Source: Jannaschia pohangensis
GTDB lineage: Bacteria > Pseudomonadota > Alphaproteobacteria > Rhodobacterales > Rhodobacteraceae
Direction: 5' to 3'
Length of the DNA: 64,000 bases
NCBI RefSeq assembly: GCF_900113875.1
Contig: NZ_FORA01000003.1
Location: forward strand, 372,001 to 436,000
In this document: positions 45,869-55,438 of the stretch, piece after piece
How positions within the stretch are numbered: the first letter of the stretch is position 1
Layout of the letters: the number at the start of each line of letters is the position of its first letter
The notes under the pieces: generated by a model
Databases searched by the model: none
What the model saw: the letters and a program-made list of their open reading frames with translations, nothing else
Told to the model about the DNA's origin: nothing
Made by a program: the position numbers and the translations under genes

Positions 45869-46660
45869 TCAATGTCCGCGTTCCTGAAGCAAAGGCGTCG
45901 CGGAGGCGGTATCCAGCTCGACACTCAAACCGGCCGCCAGATCGAAGAATCGTCGTCGCACGGTCTCGGCATAGGGATTGGCCATTTCAATCGCTTCGAA
46001 TACCTCTGGCGCGTCGTGCTGAACCATGGAAATCGCCTCTGACAACAAGTCGAAGCTCTTCGTCGTCATGTGCGTTGGCAAAGGCCCCATTCGAAGGAGA
46101 ACCTTCGCGATGAGGTGAGTGAGCCCCTGAACAACAGCCGCTTCCTTGTCATGCGCTTCCGGTGTCGTCACGATGACAGTAAGCCGGAGGGCCTTTCGCA
46201 GAAACGCTGCCATCCGCGCGTGTCGTCTCCCCCGAATGGGACAGACCACAACTTTCAGTCCCTCAATTCCTGTCCCAGCACTCTGAGGACCAAACAGCGG
46301 GTGAGTGGCGACGATGTCGACGCAATTCGGGAGCAGCCGCCGCATGATTTCCGAGGGAATGACCTTGACCGAGCCGACATCGACGATCAGCGCGCCGGGT
46401 TTGCAAGCAACCGCGATCTCGCTGACGACCTGCTCGAACGAGGATACCGGTGCCGCGACAAGGATCACATCGGCCTGTGAGACTGTGTGCAATGGCGCAA
46501 GCGTCACGCCGAGTTTCCGGGCAACCTCGGCAAGGCCCGGTGAGGGATCATAAGCCGACAGTTCGAAATGCTTGCCCAGATGAAGGGCGGCAAGCTGCCC
46601 GAAAGCACCGAACCCGACGATGCCAAGTGACGTCCGTTGATTTCTGCTGGTGCTGTTCAA
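45869..46660 (-). CDS. Prephenate/arogenate dehydrogenase-like protein, lower GC
   Basis: A 263-residue NAD-dependent dehydrogenase. It has a Rossmann loop GIVGFGAFGQLAALHLG near the start, ILVAAPVSSFEQVVSEI, VDVGSVKVIP and THPLFGPQSAGTGIEG, all TyrA-type motifs. It would oxidise prephenate or arogenate towards tyrosine. I prefer the TTG at 46660, with CAGAGGT ten bases upstream, over the ATG at 46738. It is less GC-rich than its neighbours and stands alone, so it may be horizontally acquired and not the main TyrA. Confidence 0.8.
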   Translation of the reverse strand: MNSTSRNQRTSLGIVGFGAFGQLAALHLGKHFELSAYDPSPGLAEVARKLGVTLAPLHTVSQADVILVAAPVSSFEQVVSEIAVACKPGALIVDVGSVKVIPSEIMRRLLPNCVDIVATHPLFGPQSAGTGIEGLKVVVCPIRGRRHARMAAFLRKALRLTVIVTTPEAHDKEAAVVQGLTHLIAKVLLRMGPLPTHMTTKSFDLLSEAISMVQHDAPEVFEAIEMANPYAETVRRRFFDLAAGLSVELDTASATPLLQERGH

Positions 46661-46738
46661 TGTCTCGACCTCTGAAAGTGCCGCCCGGCACCAGGTCGTC
46701 TGCTTGTCGACCGCTGTCAGGGGCCAGCGGAAAACCAA

Positions 46739-46990
46739 TGATGAAAGGCCCGCAGCTATGGAAGCTGGGGATAATAGTCCTGAAACGGGGAAGGCGATTT
46801 CATCATGTGACGAGAGCTATTGCACGCAACGGATCGAAGTCAACGGCATGGCGCCTGGCGGCCATTCGCTCCGGCACAGAAGTCTGGCCCCGCCATGCAA
46901 ACCTCAACTGGACACCATGCGACTGGCCGGTCTGCCGCTGACAGGACTTTCAGGCCTATTCGCAACGAAAAAGGCCGCGCCCCTGCCCCG
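46739..46990. other. Gap between TyrA-like and hemolysin III genes
   Basis: About 250 bases of lower-GC DNA flanking the TyrA-like gene. I see no gene or clear terminator. It may belong to the same acquired segment. Confidence 0.35.
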
Positions 46991-47671
46991 TCAGATCACC
47001 CGCGTCGCGACCATGTGCCAGGTGATGGCGACGAAAAAGACGACCGAGGCGGCGACGACGAAGCCGTGCCAGATGGCGTTGTGAAACCGCATCCGCTCCA
47101 GCACCAGGAACGGCGTGCCCAGGGAATAGAGGATGCCCCCCGCCAGCATCAGCGCGAAGACCGGCCAGGATGTCGTCGCGATCACCTCGCCCCCGGCGAA
47201 CAGAACCGCCCAGCCCATGGCGAGACCGATGCCGACCGACAGGGTGGTCGACCGCTTGCGCCGCAGGAAGGCGGTCGCCGTGGCCACGATGGCCGCGGTC
47301 CACATCGCCATCAGGAAGGTGGTTCCGGTCCCCGACAACAGGGCAAAGGGCGTCACCGTCCCCGCGATCTTGAGGTAGATCGCCGACAGGTCCAGCCGCC
47401 GCAGCATGTCGGACCACTGCGGGTTCGGCACATGGTTGTAGGCCAGCGAGGCCGACAGCATCGCGATCAGCGTCGCGCCGTAGACCGTCACGCCCGCGAC
47501 GCCGGCCAGGTCACCGCGCAAGATCGCCGTCAGGGTTATCAGGACGGGGACCGCCGCCAGCGCCAGGATCAGCCCGGCCAGATGGACCACGGCATCGCTG
47601 ATCCGTTCGACCCGGTCATAGTCGCGACAGGTCGCCCGGTCATCGTGATCTGGGGATTCGGAGCGGGTCAT
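46991..47671 (-). CDS. Hemolysin III / YqfA (PAQR) family membrane protein
   Basis: A 226-residue protein with seven membrane helices. It has the family patterns SDAVVHLAGLILALAAVPV, SLAYNHVPN, LRRLDLSAIYLKIAGTVTPF, and HNAIWHGFVVAASVVFFVAITWHMV, with conserved Asp and His residues that bind zinc. Bacterial members are hydrolase-like membrane proteins; haemolytic activity is not implied. The start at 47671 is chosen over a TTG two codons earlier. Confidence 0.87.
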   Translation of the reverse strand: MTRSESPDHDDRATCRDYDRVERISDAVVHLAGLILALAAVPVLITLTAILRGDLAGVAGVTVYGATLIAMLSASLAYNHVPNPQWSDMLRRLDLSAIYLKIAGTVTPFALLSGTGTTFLMAMWTAAIVATATAFLRRKRSTTLSVGIGLAMGWAVLFAGGEVIATTSWPVFALMLAGGILYSLGTPFLVLERMRFHNAIWHGFVVAASVVFFVAITWHMVATRVI

Positions 47672-47734
47672 GAGCAAAGCGTAGCAGCCATGTGTTGAGA
47701 ATTAAGTAACAAAATCGCGCAAAGCGCGGTCTCG

Positions 47735-48412
47735 TCATTCGACATAGAGCGACAATGCCAGACGAACAGCCTGCGGCGTCGGCGTCCAGCTGCCGAAACG
47801 CAGACCGGCGGCGCGCAACATCTCTCCGACCCAGACGTTGCAGGTGCGCAGGATGTTGAACCGGCCCGTGCCGTCAAAGAAGCGGTCGCGGTCGCTCAGC
47901 CCCGCGCCCCGGATCACTTCTCCGGTCGTGCTGCCCGCGATCCCCGCCAGCAGGGCCGCATAGCCGTCGGGCGTCACGTGCAGCACTTTGGCCCCCGCGC
48001 CCGCCATGCCGGGGTCGAAGTCGGGCCAGGGCTCCACCCGCAAGACCGACGCATCCCCGGAAATCGCCCGCAGGGTCGCGCCGACCTCCATATCCGCGTA
48101 AGCCGCTGACGATATGTAGAACTCCCGCGCGCCCCATCCGACCAGGATCCAGCCGGTCGACGGATCGGACAAGGGCAGGCCCGCGTCTTCGGCAAAGGCC
48201 AGCATGGCCAACGTCTCGGGCGTGGGGGGCAACAGGACATCATAGTGCAATGGGGCGGCAACCAGCCGGATCTCGACCGTTCTTGCCGTCCCTTCCGGTG
48301 CCTCACCCGACGGGATCACGGCGCCGATCAGACCTGCCAGAAACCACAGAAGGATCAGCACCGGCAGCGCGACCACAAGCGACAGAAGTCTTTGCCGCAT
48401 CGCCCGCATCAT
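47735..48412 (-). CDS. DUF2459 (TIGR02117) family protein
   Basis: A 225-residue protein with one N-terminal membrane helix and a soluble domain that contains PLHYDVLLP, GWGAREFYI and TCNVWVGEMLRAAGLRFGSWTPTPQAV. The conserved cysteine and aromatic pattern fits TIGR02117. Its role is unknown; some homologues lie near urease genes, though no urease is here. It overlaps the upstream gene by ATGA. Confidence 0.8.
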   Translation of the reverse strand: MMRAMRQRLLSLVVALPVLILLWFLAGLIGAVIPSGEAPEGTARTVEIRLVAAPLHYDVLLPPTPETLAMLAFAEDAGLPLSDPSTGWILVGWGAREFYISSAAYADMEVGATLRAISGDASVLRVEPWPDFDPGMAGAGAKVLHVTPDGYAALLAGIAGSTTGEVIRGAGLSDRDRFFDGTGRFNILRTCNVWVGEMLRAAGLRFGSWTPTPQAVRLALSLYVE

Positions 48413-48963
48413 CGCGGCACCAACGTCACGCGCACGGCATCGGTGTCATAGGTCACTGACCCGATCGCCCAATCGCCCGCGTCCGGCCCGACCACGGCGT
48501 AGGGTCCGCTCCGCGCCAGCAGGTCACCCAGCTTGTCGGCCCATCCGGCCTGATTTGCCGGGGGTTCCGGACGCGCCGGCGTGGTGCCGAAAGCGAGGCG
48601 CATCGCCGCGTCGATTTCGACCCCGGTCACCCGCAGGCCATCGGTTCCCCACTGCCAGGCGGATGTGGGAACACGCCCCTCGAACGCGACATCGGGAAGG
48701 CCGCGGGCCCCCGAACCGGTCGTGTTGATCCAGGCCCCCTGCCCCGTCAGCCGCGCGCCATCGGACCAGTCGATGTCGATCCGGTCGACCTGCACCTGTG
48801 TCAGAAAACCGATCCTGTCATTTGCGGCCAGCGCCTCGGCCAGCGCGGCGTCGAGCATGTCGTGGTGCAGAACAACAATGACATCGTCAGGGGGCCGCAT
48901 CCACCAGAGCGACACCCCGCCAAGGACCAGAACCAGAAGTCCGGCCCAGACACGCCGGGTCAT
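48409..48963 (-). CDS. Membrane-anchored protein of unknown function
   Basis: A 184-residue protein with one N-terminal helix (VWAGLLVLVLGGVSLWWM) and a periplasmic beta-rich domain that ends YDTDAVRVTLVPR. It is translationally coupled to the DUF2459 gene. It resembles DUF2125-type exported proteins in size and style, but I cannot place it with confidence. Confidence 0.6.
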   Translation of the reverse strand: MTRRVWAGLLVLVLGGVSLWWMRPPDDVIVVLHHDMLDAALAEALAANDRIGFLTQVQVDRIDIDWSDGARLTGQGAWINTTGSGARGLPDVAFEGRVPTSAWQWGTDGLRVTGVEIDAAMRLAFGTTPARPEPPANQAGWADKLGDLLARSGPYAVVGPDAGDWAIGSVTYDTDAVRVTLVPR

Positions 48964-48972
48964 CGCGCGACC

Positions 48973-49155
48973 CTAGTGCCCGTCGCCGTCCAGAACGAAC
49001 CGCTTGTCGCAATAGCCGCATTCAACCCAACCCTGTGCCGGATCGATCGACAGCCAAACGCGGGGATGGCCAAGCGCACCCTCGCCCCCGTCACAGGCGA
49101 CGCGGGTCGCGGTCACGGTCTCGACCTCGGGGGGGGTCTGCGGCTGGCTGGTCAT
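48973..49155 (-). CDS. CHCC zinc-finger protein
   Basis: A 60-residue protein with [19 protein letters not shown] then [11 protein letters not shown], giving the C-x(n)-H-x(n)-C-x2-C zinc site of the zf-CHCC family, which includes the NDUFS6 subunit of mitochondrial complex I and its bacterial relatives. I begin at MTSQPQ (49155), which follows CGGAGCCGAC; the 49203 start is less likely. It lies ten bases ahead of the next gene in the same direction. Confidence 0.87.
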   Translation of the reverse strand: MTSQPQTPPEVETVTATRVACDGGEGALGHPRVWLSIDPAQGWVECGYCDKRFVLDGDGH

Positions 49156-49266
49156 GGGTCGGCTCCGGGCGGGGACGGGTTGTCGGATGGGCACCACCCG
49201 CATAGGTGGGGCGTCACCGGCTTATGGAACAGGGGCCGGGGGTCGCGCAACACCCCGGAGGGTCAG

Positions 49267-50196
49267 ATGACGAATGCCATTGAGATCGAGGGGCTGCGCA
49301 AGGTCTATGGCGGCAGCGGCAAGACCCCGGCCAAGGAGGCGCTGAAGGGTCTGGACCTGACGATTCCCCAGGGCTCGATCTTCGGCCTGCTCGGGCCCAA
49401 CGGCGCGGGCAAATCCACCACGATCAACATCCTGGCGGGACTGGTGCGCAAGACCGCGGGCAAGGTCCGCATCTGGGGCTTCGATCAGGACGTGAACCCG
49501 CGCCAGTCGCGGGCCGCCATCGGAGTGATGCCGCAGGAGCTGAACCTCGATCCGTTCTTTTCGCCCGCCGCCGCGCTCGAGGTGCAGGCGGGGCTTTACG
49601 GTGTGCCGAAGTCGCAGCGGCGCACCGCCGAAATCCTCGACCTGGTGGGACTTGCCGACAAGGCCGATGCCTATGCCCGGACCCTGTCAGGCGGGATGCG
49701 GCGGCGATTGTTGCTGGCCAAGGCGCTGGTGCATCATCCGCAGGTCCTGGTCCTCGATGAGCCGACGGCCGGGGTCGACATCGAACTGCGGCAGATGCTC
49801 TGGCGGAACGTGCGCAAGCTGAACCGCGAGCGGGGGATGACGATCATCCTGACGACCCACTATCTCGAGGAGGCGCAGGAGATGTGCGACGAGATCGCCA
49901 TCATCGCCCAGGGCGAGCTGGTGATCCGCGACCGGACCGAAAACCTTCTGAACCGGCTGGATGGCAAGACCATGGTCATCGTGCCCGACGGCGAGGCGCC
50001 CGCCGAGATCGCGCTGCCCGAGGGGGTGGAACTGGACCGTCGGGCCGACGGGTCGCTGGCCCTGACCTATGGGCGCGGCAAGGTGAGCGCCGAGGCGCTG
50101 CTGGCGGCGGTGCATGGCGCGGGGATCACGATCCGTGACGTGCGCACCGAAGAGGCGAACCTGGAGGATGTCTTCGTCTCGCTCACCCACGGGTAA
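49267..50196 (+). CDS. ABC transporter ATPase, no permease beside it
   Basis: A 309-residue ABC-2/DrrA-type ATPase: Walker A GPNGAGKSTT, signature LSGGMRRRLLLAKAL, Walker B VLVLDEPTAGVDIEL, and a C-terminal extension typical of drug or polysaccharide ABC-2 exporters (DLxDVFV motif LEDVFVSLTHG). Such ATPases normally sit next to an ABC-2 permease, which is absent here: the downstream gene is a convergent DMT exporter. The permease may be elsewhere. The start follows CCCGGAGG. Confidence 0.88.
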   Translation: MTNAIEIEGLRKVYGGSGKTPAKEALKGLDLTIPQGSIFGLLGPNGAGKSTTINILAGLVRKTAGKVRIWGFDQDVNPRQSRAAIGVMPQELNLDPFFSPAAALEVQAGLYGVPKSQRRTAEILDLVGLADKADAYARTLSGGMRRRLLLAKALVHHPQVLVLDEPTAGVDIELRQMLWRNVRKLNRERGMTIILTTHYLEEAQEMCDEIAIIAQGELVIRDRTENLLNRLDGKTMVIVPDGEAPAEIALPEGVELDRRADGSLALTYGRGKVSAEALLAAVHGAGITIRDVRTEEANLEDVFVSLTHG

Positions 50197-50229
50197 CCCG
50201 GGGCGCATTTGGGTTACCCGCGGGTAACC
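50190..50229. repeat. Nested GGGTWACC palindromes at the end of the ABC ATPase gene
   Basis: CGGGTAACCC (50190-50199) is the reverse complement of GGGTTACCCG (50211-50220), with 11 bases between. GGTTACCCGCGGGTAACC (50212-50229) is a perfect 18-bp palindrome. The element includes the ABC gene stop codon and lies between convergent genes. It may serve as a terminator or as a binding site. Confidence 0.5.
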
Positions 50230-50252
50230 GTTAATCGAACGTTAACAAAAGG

Positions 50253-51155
50253 TTAGCTAGGTGTTGACGAATCGGGCTTGCGCCCGCCGCCCGGCCAGAG
50301 CATGTCACGTGCCGCCAGAACCGCGCCCGCGGTGATCAGAAGGCAGGCCAGAGCGACCGCCCAGCTGGCCCGGGCCTGCCCCGCGCCGATCAGGACCAGC
50401 GTCGACAGAAGCGGGGCCGCATAGCTGGCCGCCCCGAGCACGGCCAGATCGCCGCGCTTGACGCCAATGTCCCACAGGAAGAACGCCAGGCCGACGGGAC
50501 CCAGCCCAAGGCCCAGAATGGCCAGCCATTCGATGCCGCGCGGCCAGACCGTCGTTTCGAGCAGCAGATGCGCCCCGAACGACAGGACCGCCGTCGCCAG
50601 ACAGAAGCCGGTGACGGCATCGGTGGGAACCTGCGGCAGGCGGCCCGACAGGACCGAATAGCCCGCCCAGACGAAGGCCGCCGCAAAGGCGATGGCATAG
50701 CCCGGAAGGTTCTGGGGCGAAAAGCTGAGGCTTTGACCCCCCGTCACGATCAGCGCGGCCCCCGCCAGACCGAGCATCGCCCCGATCAGGTGATGCGCCC
50801 GGAGCCCCCGCCCGAACGATGCGAAGATCACGATGAGCAACGGCCAGAGATAGGCGATCAGGCTCGCCTCGACCGCCGGGGCAGCGCGCAGGGCCAGGAC
50901 GTAAAGCAGGTGATAGCCGAACAGTCCGCCCACCCCCAGAAGCCAGACCGCGGGCGGTTGCCGCCAGGCCCGGTGCCCGCCGCGTCGCGCCCCCGCCACG
51001 AGGCCGAGGATGCCGCCGATGGCAAAGCACATCGCCAGAAGCTGAAGCGGCGGCACATCGCCCGACAGCGTGGTGAACAGCGCCAGCAAAGCCCAGAGCG
51101 CCACGGCGCAAAAGCCGATCAACGTCGCGGCGCGCAAGGAGAGGTCGGGTGCCAT
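50253..51155 (-). CDS. DMT superfamily exporter (EamA, YddG-like)
   Basis: A 300-residue permease with ten membrane helices in two EamA repeats. Motifs VEASLIAYLWPLLIVIFASF and AGYSVLSGRLPQVPTDA match YddG-type exporters of aromatic amino acids. The start at 51155 is supported by the family N-terminus (ATLIGFCAVALWALLALFT). The substrate is inferred only from subfamily resemblance. Confidence 0.87.
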   Translation of the reverse strand: MAPDLSLRAATLIGFCAVALWALLALFTTLSGDVPPLQLLAMCFAIGGILGLVAGARRGGHRAWRQPPAVWLLGVGGLFGYHLLYVLALRAAPAVEASLIAYLWPLLIVIFASFGRGLRAHHLIGAMLGLAGAALIVTGGQSLSFSPQNLPGYAIAFAAAFVWAGYSVLSGRLPQVPTDAVTGFCLATAVLSFGAHLLLETTVWPRGIEWLAILGLGLGPVGLAFFLWDIGVKRGDLAVLGAASYAAPLLSTLVLIGAGQARASWAVALACLLITAGAVLAARDMLWPGGGRKPDSSTPS

Positions 51156-51277
51156 GGCAAGGGGATTGCCCGACCCGTCGGGCGCGCGCAAGGCTCGCGC
51201 TCGCTGCCGCAAACAAGGGCCGCAAATTCCCCCAATTCGCCTCAATTTCGAACGGATTCCCCGCCACACGAGATGTC

Positions 51278-51949
51278 ATGAAACATATTGCCCTCCCCCT
51301 CGCTGCGCTGGCAGCTTCGATCGCCCTCTCGGGGCCCGCCTCTGCGGCCGTGATCGGAACCTATGAGCATGACTACGGCATCGGGCAGTACAATCCGCCC
51401 GGCGCAGACCAACTCGGCAACGATTTCGTGACGATCCGGGAAAACCGGCCCGCCAATTCCCGGTTCATCGACACGTTCGATTTCTCGGAGCTTGCCGGAC
51501 AGGCAATCGAAAGCTTCACGCTGATCCTCGATTATTCGGGCGTGGGTCCGACCCTGATCAACTTCGGCGGCACGCTGTTCGACCTGGAACGGTGGGAGGT
51601 GAACATCCTCGGCAGCCAGAACAACTCCACGCTCGACGATCTGGTCGTGGGCCTGTCGGACGCGAATTCGCCCCAGTCGATCACCTTCTCGGCGGCCACG
51701 GATGTCGGCGGCGTCAATGCCTTCGCTACGGCACTGGCCAACCTTGAATTCTCGTTCATCTTCGACGAGGTCGGGTTCTTCAACACGGATACCTTCCGCT
51801 TGAACTCCGCCACGCTGATCGTGAACGGGACAACGGCCGTCGTCCCGCTGCCCGCACCGGGGCTGCTGCTTCTGGCGGCGCTTGGCGGACTGGGCCTGAT
51901 GCGGCGCCGCAAGGCCCGGCAGGCCGAGGCCCTGCCCGCCGCCGCCTAG
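51278..51949 (+). CDS. Secreted protein with VPLPA-type C-terminal sorting signal
   Basis: A 223-residue protein. A signal peptide ends SGPASAA. The mature domain is beta-rich and acidic, without cysteines. The C-terminus has the tripartite sorting signal VVPLPAPG, a hydrophobic helix [12 protein letters not shown] and MRRRK, as in VPLPA-CTERM proteins of Rhodobacteraceae, which are processed by exosortase-type systems and go to the surface or matrix. No exosortase or EPS gene is in the window. It converges on xylA, sharing its stop bases. Confidence 0.87.
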   Translation: MKHIALPLAALAASIALSGPASAAVIGTYEHDYGIGQYNPPGADQLGNDFVTIRENRPANSRFIDTFDFSELAGQAIESFTLILDYSGVGPTLINFGGTLFDLERWEVNILGSQNNSTLDDLVVGLSDANSPQSITFSAATDVGGVNAFATALANLEFSFIFDEVGFFNTDTFRLNSATLIVNGTTAVVPLPAPGLLLLAALGGLGLMRRRKARQAEALPAAA

Positions 51950-53238
51950 ACGTAACGGTTGACGATATTCTCCAGCCGCTCCTGACGGCCTGAGACCGGG
52001 GCGGGATTTATCCCGCCCTTTTCCACGTTCGCCGCAATCGTGGCGAGGTCGGAGACCAGAAGATCGGCCTTTGCGTCCCATCCGGCATAGCGGGCGGTCC
52101 GCGCCGCCTCCAATGCGCCGTCCTCCAGCATCGCCGCCGCCGCGATCAGGCCGCGGGCGCAGACGTCCATCGCGCCCACATGCCCCGCGATCAGGTCGAC
52201 GGGATCGAGCGACTGACGCCGCAGCTTGGCGTCGAAATTGGTGCCCCCGGTCGTAAAGCCGCCCGCGCGCAGCACCTCGTAATAGGCGGTGGCGATTTCT
52301 GGCACATTGGTCGGGAACTGATCGGTGTCCCAGCCCGACTGGTAGTCGTTGCGGTTCATGTCGATGGACCCGAAGATGCCGAGCGAGGCGGCCATGGCCA
52401 GCTCATGCTCGAAGGAATGGCCGGCCAGGATGGCGTGGCCCTGTTCGATGTTCACCTTCACCTCGTTTTCCAGACCGAAGTCCTTGAGGAAGCCATAGAC
52501 CGTGGCGACGTCATAGTCGTACTGGTGCTTGGTCGGTTCCTGCGGCTTGGGTTCGATGAGGATCGTGCCCTCGAAGCCGATCTTGCGGGCGTATTCGACG
52601 GCCATGGTCAGGAACCGCCCCGCCTGCTGGCGTTCACGGGCGAGGTCGGTGTTGAGCAGGGTCTCGTAGCCTTCGCGCCCGCCCCAGAGGACATAGTTCT
52701 GACCGCCCAATTTCACGGTGGCGTCGATGCAGGTCTTCACGGTGGCGGCGGCAAAGGCGAAGACGTCCGGATCGGGGTTGGTCGCGGCCCCGGCCATGTA
52801 GCGGCGATGGCTGAACAGGTTGGCGGTGCCCCAGAGGAGTTTCGTGCCCGACGACTCCATCTTCGTGCCGATGTAGTCGGTCATCGCATTGAGGTTGGAG
52901 GTATTCTCGGCAAAGCTGTCGCCCTCGGGGCGGATGTCGGCGTCGTGGAAGCAGAAAAACGGCTGGCCCAGGATGTCGAACATCTCGAAGGCGGCATCGG
53001 CCTTCATTCGGGCGGCGTCGAGGGTGTTGTCGAACCACGGCCTTTGAAACGTCTGCCCGCCGAAGGGGTCGCCGCCGGGCCAGGCAAAGCTGTGCCACCA
53101 GGCGACGGAGAAGCGCAGGTGATCCTCCAGCCGCTTGCCCATGACGACGCGGTCGGGGTCGTAGTGGCGATAGCTCAGGTCGTCGGGCGCGGTCGGGTCG
53201 AAACGGACGGGGGCGATCCCGGCGAAGAAGTCGGTCAT
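51946..53238 (-). CDS. xylA: Xylose isomerase
   Basis: A 430-residue class II xylose isomerase. The catalytic His is in [12 protein letters not shown] (near residue 96), and the metal ligands include [17 protein letters not shown] (near 228), [21 protein letters not shown] and [16 protein letters not shown]. It converts xylose to xylulose. It begins at 53238, two bases after the xylB stop. Its TAG stop overlaps the TAG of the convergent VPLPA gene. Confidence 0.97.
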   Translation of the reverse strand: MTDFFAGIAPVRFDPTAPDDLSYRHYDPDRVVMGKRLEDHLRFSVAWWHSFAWPGGDPFGGQTFQRPWFDNTLDAARMKADAAFEMFDILGQPFFCFHDADIRPEGDSFAENTSNLNAMTDYIGTKMESSGTKLLWGTANLFSHRRYMAGAATNPDPDVFAFAAATVKTCIDATVKLGGQNYVLWGGREGYETLLNTDLARERQQAGRFLTMAVEYARKIGFEGTILIEPKPQEPTKHQYDYDVATVYGFLKDFGLENEVKVNIEQGHAILAGHSFEHELAMAASLGIFGSIDMNRNDYQSGWDTDQFPTNVPEIATAYYEVLRAGGFTTGGTNFDAKLRRQSLDPVDLIAGHVGAMDVCARGLIAAAAMLEDGALEAARTARYAGWDAKADLLVSDLATIAANVEKGGINPAPVSGRQERLENIVNRYV

Positions 53239-53239
53239 G

Positions 53240-54673
53240 TCAGAGGTCCTTGAGGATCGAATAGGCGTGGCGATAGCGGGCATGACCTTCGGCGAAGGCC
53301 TCGGCAACCTTGGGATCCGGGTCGACGGTTTCGGCGATGGCGGGGGGCGTGGCGATTTCGGCCCCGGCCCCGGTGGCGGCCATCTGGCCTAGTCGCGCGG
53401 CGCCCAGGGCGGCCCCGAACTCCCCCGCCGCAGGCAGGTCGAGCGGGATGTCGAGCGCCGTGGCCAGCGCCGACAGCCAGTAGCGCGACCGGCTGCCCCC
53501 GCCCAGGGCCAGCGCCTGACGGATGGTGGTGCCCGTCGCGGCCAGCGCGTCGCGGCAGTCGGCAAAGGCGAAGGTCACGCCTTCCAACACCACGCGGGCG
53601 GCGGCGCGGGCATCCATCGCATGGTCGAAATGCAGGAACTGGCCCCGGATGGCGGCGTCGTTGTGGGGCGTCCGCTCGCCGCCCAGATAGGGCAGGAAAA
53701 GCGCCCGACCGGGAGCGCGCAGCGGCCCGAGGTCGCCGGTCAGGTGGCCCGCCGATTGCCCGGTCAGACGGCCAAGCCATTCCAGCGCATCCGAAGCGGC
53801 CAGGATCACGCCCATCTGGTGCCAGGTGTCGGGCACCGCGTGACAGAAGGTATGGACCGCCGTCGCCGCATCGGGGCGATAGCCGTCGTTGGCGGCAAAG
53901 AGCACGCCCGAGGTGCCCAGCGACAGGAAGGCCGTGCCGTCGCGCACCACGCCCGCGCCGATCCCGGCGGCGGCATTGTCGCCCGCACCGCCCGCGACGG
54001 GCACGCGGGGCAGTCCGACTTCGGCGGCGAGGTCGGCGCGCAGGGTGCCGCTGACCGCAGACCCTTCGACAAGGGCGGGCATGTGGTCACGCGACAGATG
54101 GCAGGCGGCCAGCAGGTCGTCCGACCAGTCCCGCGCGCCCGTATCGAGCCAGGCGGTGCCCGCCGCGTCCGACATCTCGGAGACATAGTCGCCCGTCAGA
54201 TAGAGCCGCAGGAAATCCTTTGGCAGCAGGATCTTGCGCGTCCGCCCGAAGATTTGCGGCTCGTTCCGGCGGACCCATTCGACCTTGGGCGCGGTGAACC
54301 CCGGAAAGACGATATTGCCGGTGGTCGCGCGAAACCGGGGGTCGGCGTCCATCTCGGCCGCCTCGGCATGGGCGCGGGTGTCGTTCCACAAAAGACAGGG
54401 CCGCAGGGCGCGCCCGTCTTCGCCCACCAGCGTCGCGCCGTGCATGTGCCCGGCAAGACCGATGCCCGCGACCCGGCTGCAATCGTGCTTGCCCGCAAGC
54501 GCCGCCAGGGCATCGCGCGCGGCGATGCACCAGCTTTCGGCACTCTGCTCGGACCAGCCGTCGTGCAGGCGCTGCACCGACAGGGGCACCGAATGCTCGG
54601 CCAGAACCTGATGCGCCTCGTCGATCAGGATCGCCTTGAGCGACGATGTCCCGAGGTCGAGGCCGATGAACAT
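53240..54673 (-). CDS. xylB: Xylulokinase
   Basis: A 477-residue FGGY kinase. It has the phosphate motif [17 protein letters not shown] at the N-terminus, [27 protein letters not shown], and [24 protein letters not shown] near the C-terminus. It phosphorylates xylulose for entry to the pentose phosphate pathway. The start overlaps the xylG stop by one base. Confidence 0.96.
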   Translation of the reverse strand: MFIGLDLGTSSLKAILIDEAHQVLAEHSVPLSVQRLHDGWSEQSAESWCIAARDALAALAGKHDCSRVAGIGLAGHMHGATLVGEDGRALRPCLLWNDTRAHAEAAEMDADPRFRATTGNIVFPGFTAPKVEWVRRNEPQIFGRTRKILLPKDFLRLYLTGDYVSEMSDAAGTAWLDTGARDWSDDLLAACHLSRDHMPALVEGSAVSGTLRADLAAEVGLPRVPVAGGAGDNAAAGIGAGVVRDGTAFLSLGTSGVLFAANDGYRPDAATAVHTFCHAVPDTWHQMGVILAASDALEWLGRLTGQSAGHLTGDLGPLRAPGRALFLPYLGGERTPHNDAAIRGQFLHFDHAMDARAAARVVLEGVTFAFADCRDALAATGTTIRQALALGGGSRSRYWLSALATALDIPLDLPAAGEFGAALGAARLGQMAATGAGAEIATPPAIAETVDPDPKVAEAFAEGHARYRHAYSILKDL

Positions 54674-55428
54674 CAGGCGGCGGCCTTGGGGTTCTTGCCC
54701 AGGATGATCATCGACAGGATGTCGTCCTCGGTGACGTCCTCGACCCGTTCGGTCCCGACCATCTGGCCGTTCTTCATCACCGAGACGCGGTCGCAGAGGT
54801 CCATCATCTCGCGGGTGTCATGGGAGATGAGGAAGATGCCGAGGCCCGAGGCCTTCAGCTCCTGGATCAGGTCGGCGACCATCTTGGTCTCGTGCACGCC
54901 GAGCGCCGCCGTCGGTTCGTCCATGATGAGGATCTTCGCGTTGAAATAGACGGCGCGGGCAATCGCGACCGACTGGCGCTGACCGCCCGACAGGGCGCTG
55001 ACCGGTTCGTTGAACTTCTTGAAGTTGGGGTTGAGGCGGGCCAGGATCTTGCGCGTCTCGGCCTCCATCTTGGCGTCGTCGACGAAGCCGAAGGGTGTCG
55101 TCAGCTCCCGCCCCAGAAAGAGGTTCGAGGCGGCGTCGAGGTTATCGGCAAGCGCCAGTGTCTGATAGATCGTCTCGATGTTGTGGTCGCGGGCATCGCG
55201 GGGCGAATTGATCTCGACCGGCTTGCCGTTGATGCGGATCTCGCCGCTGTCCTTCTTGTAGGCCCCCGACAGGATCTTGATCAGCGTCGACTTGCCGGCA
55301 CCGTTGTGCCCCAGAAGGCCCACCACCTCGCCCGCATGCAGATCGAGAGAGACGCCGTCGACGGCGCGGATGCCCCCGAAGGAGATCGAGATATCGCGGA
55401 GTTCCACGAGGGGAGTTTGAGCAGTCAT
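54673..55428 (-). CDS. xylG: Xylose ABC transporter ATPase, single-domain
   Basis: A 251-residue ABC ATPase with Walker A GHNGAGKSTL, signature LSGGQRQSVAIARA and Walker B ILIMDEPTAAL. E. coli XylG has two fused ATPase domains of over 500 residues; this one is single, as in other alphaproteobacterial sugar transporters, and presumably works as a homodimer. It is in the order xylF-H-G-B-A, typical for xylose uptake. Confidence 0.9.
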   Translation of the reverse strand: MTAQTPLVELRDISISFGGIRAVDGVSLDLHAGEVVGLLGHNGAGKSTLIKILSGAYKKDSGEIRINGKPVEINSPRDARDHNIETIYQTLALADNLDAASNLFLGRELTTPFGFVDDAKMEAETRKILARLNPNFKKFNEPVSALSGGQRQSVAIARAVYFNAKILIMDEPTAALGVHETKMVADLIQELKASGLGIFLISHDTREMMDLCDRVSVMKNGQMVGTERVEDVTEDDILSMIILGKNPKAAA

Positions 55429-55438
55429 CTTGCGGCCC

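Noticed and set aside
42977-46042. A 1021-codon open frame on the plus strand
   Set aside because: It is antisense to polA, with no motif or ribosome site.
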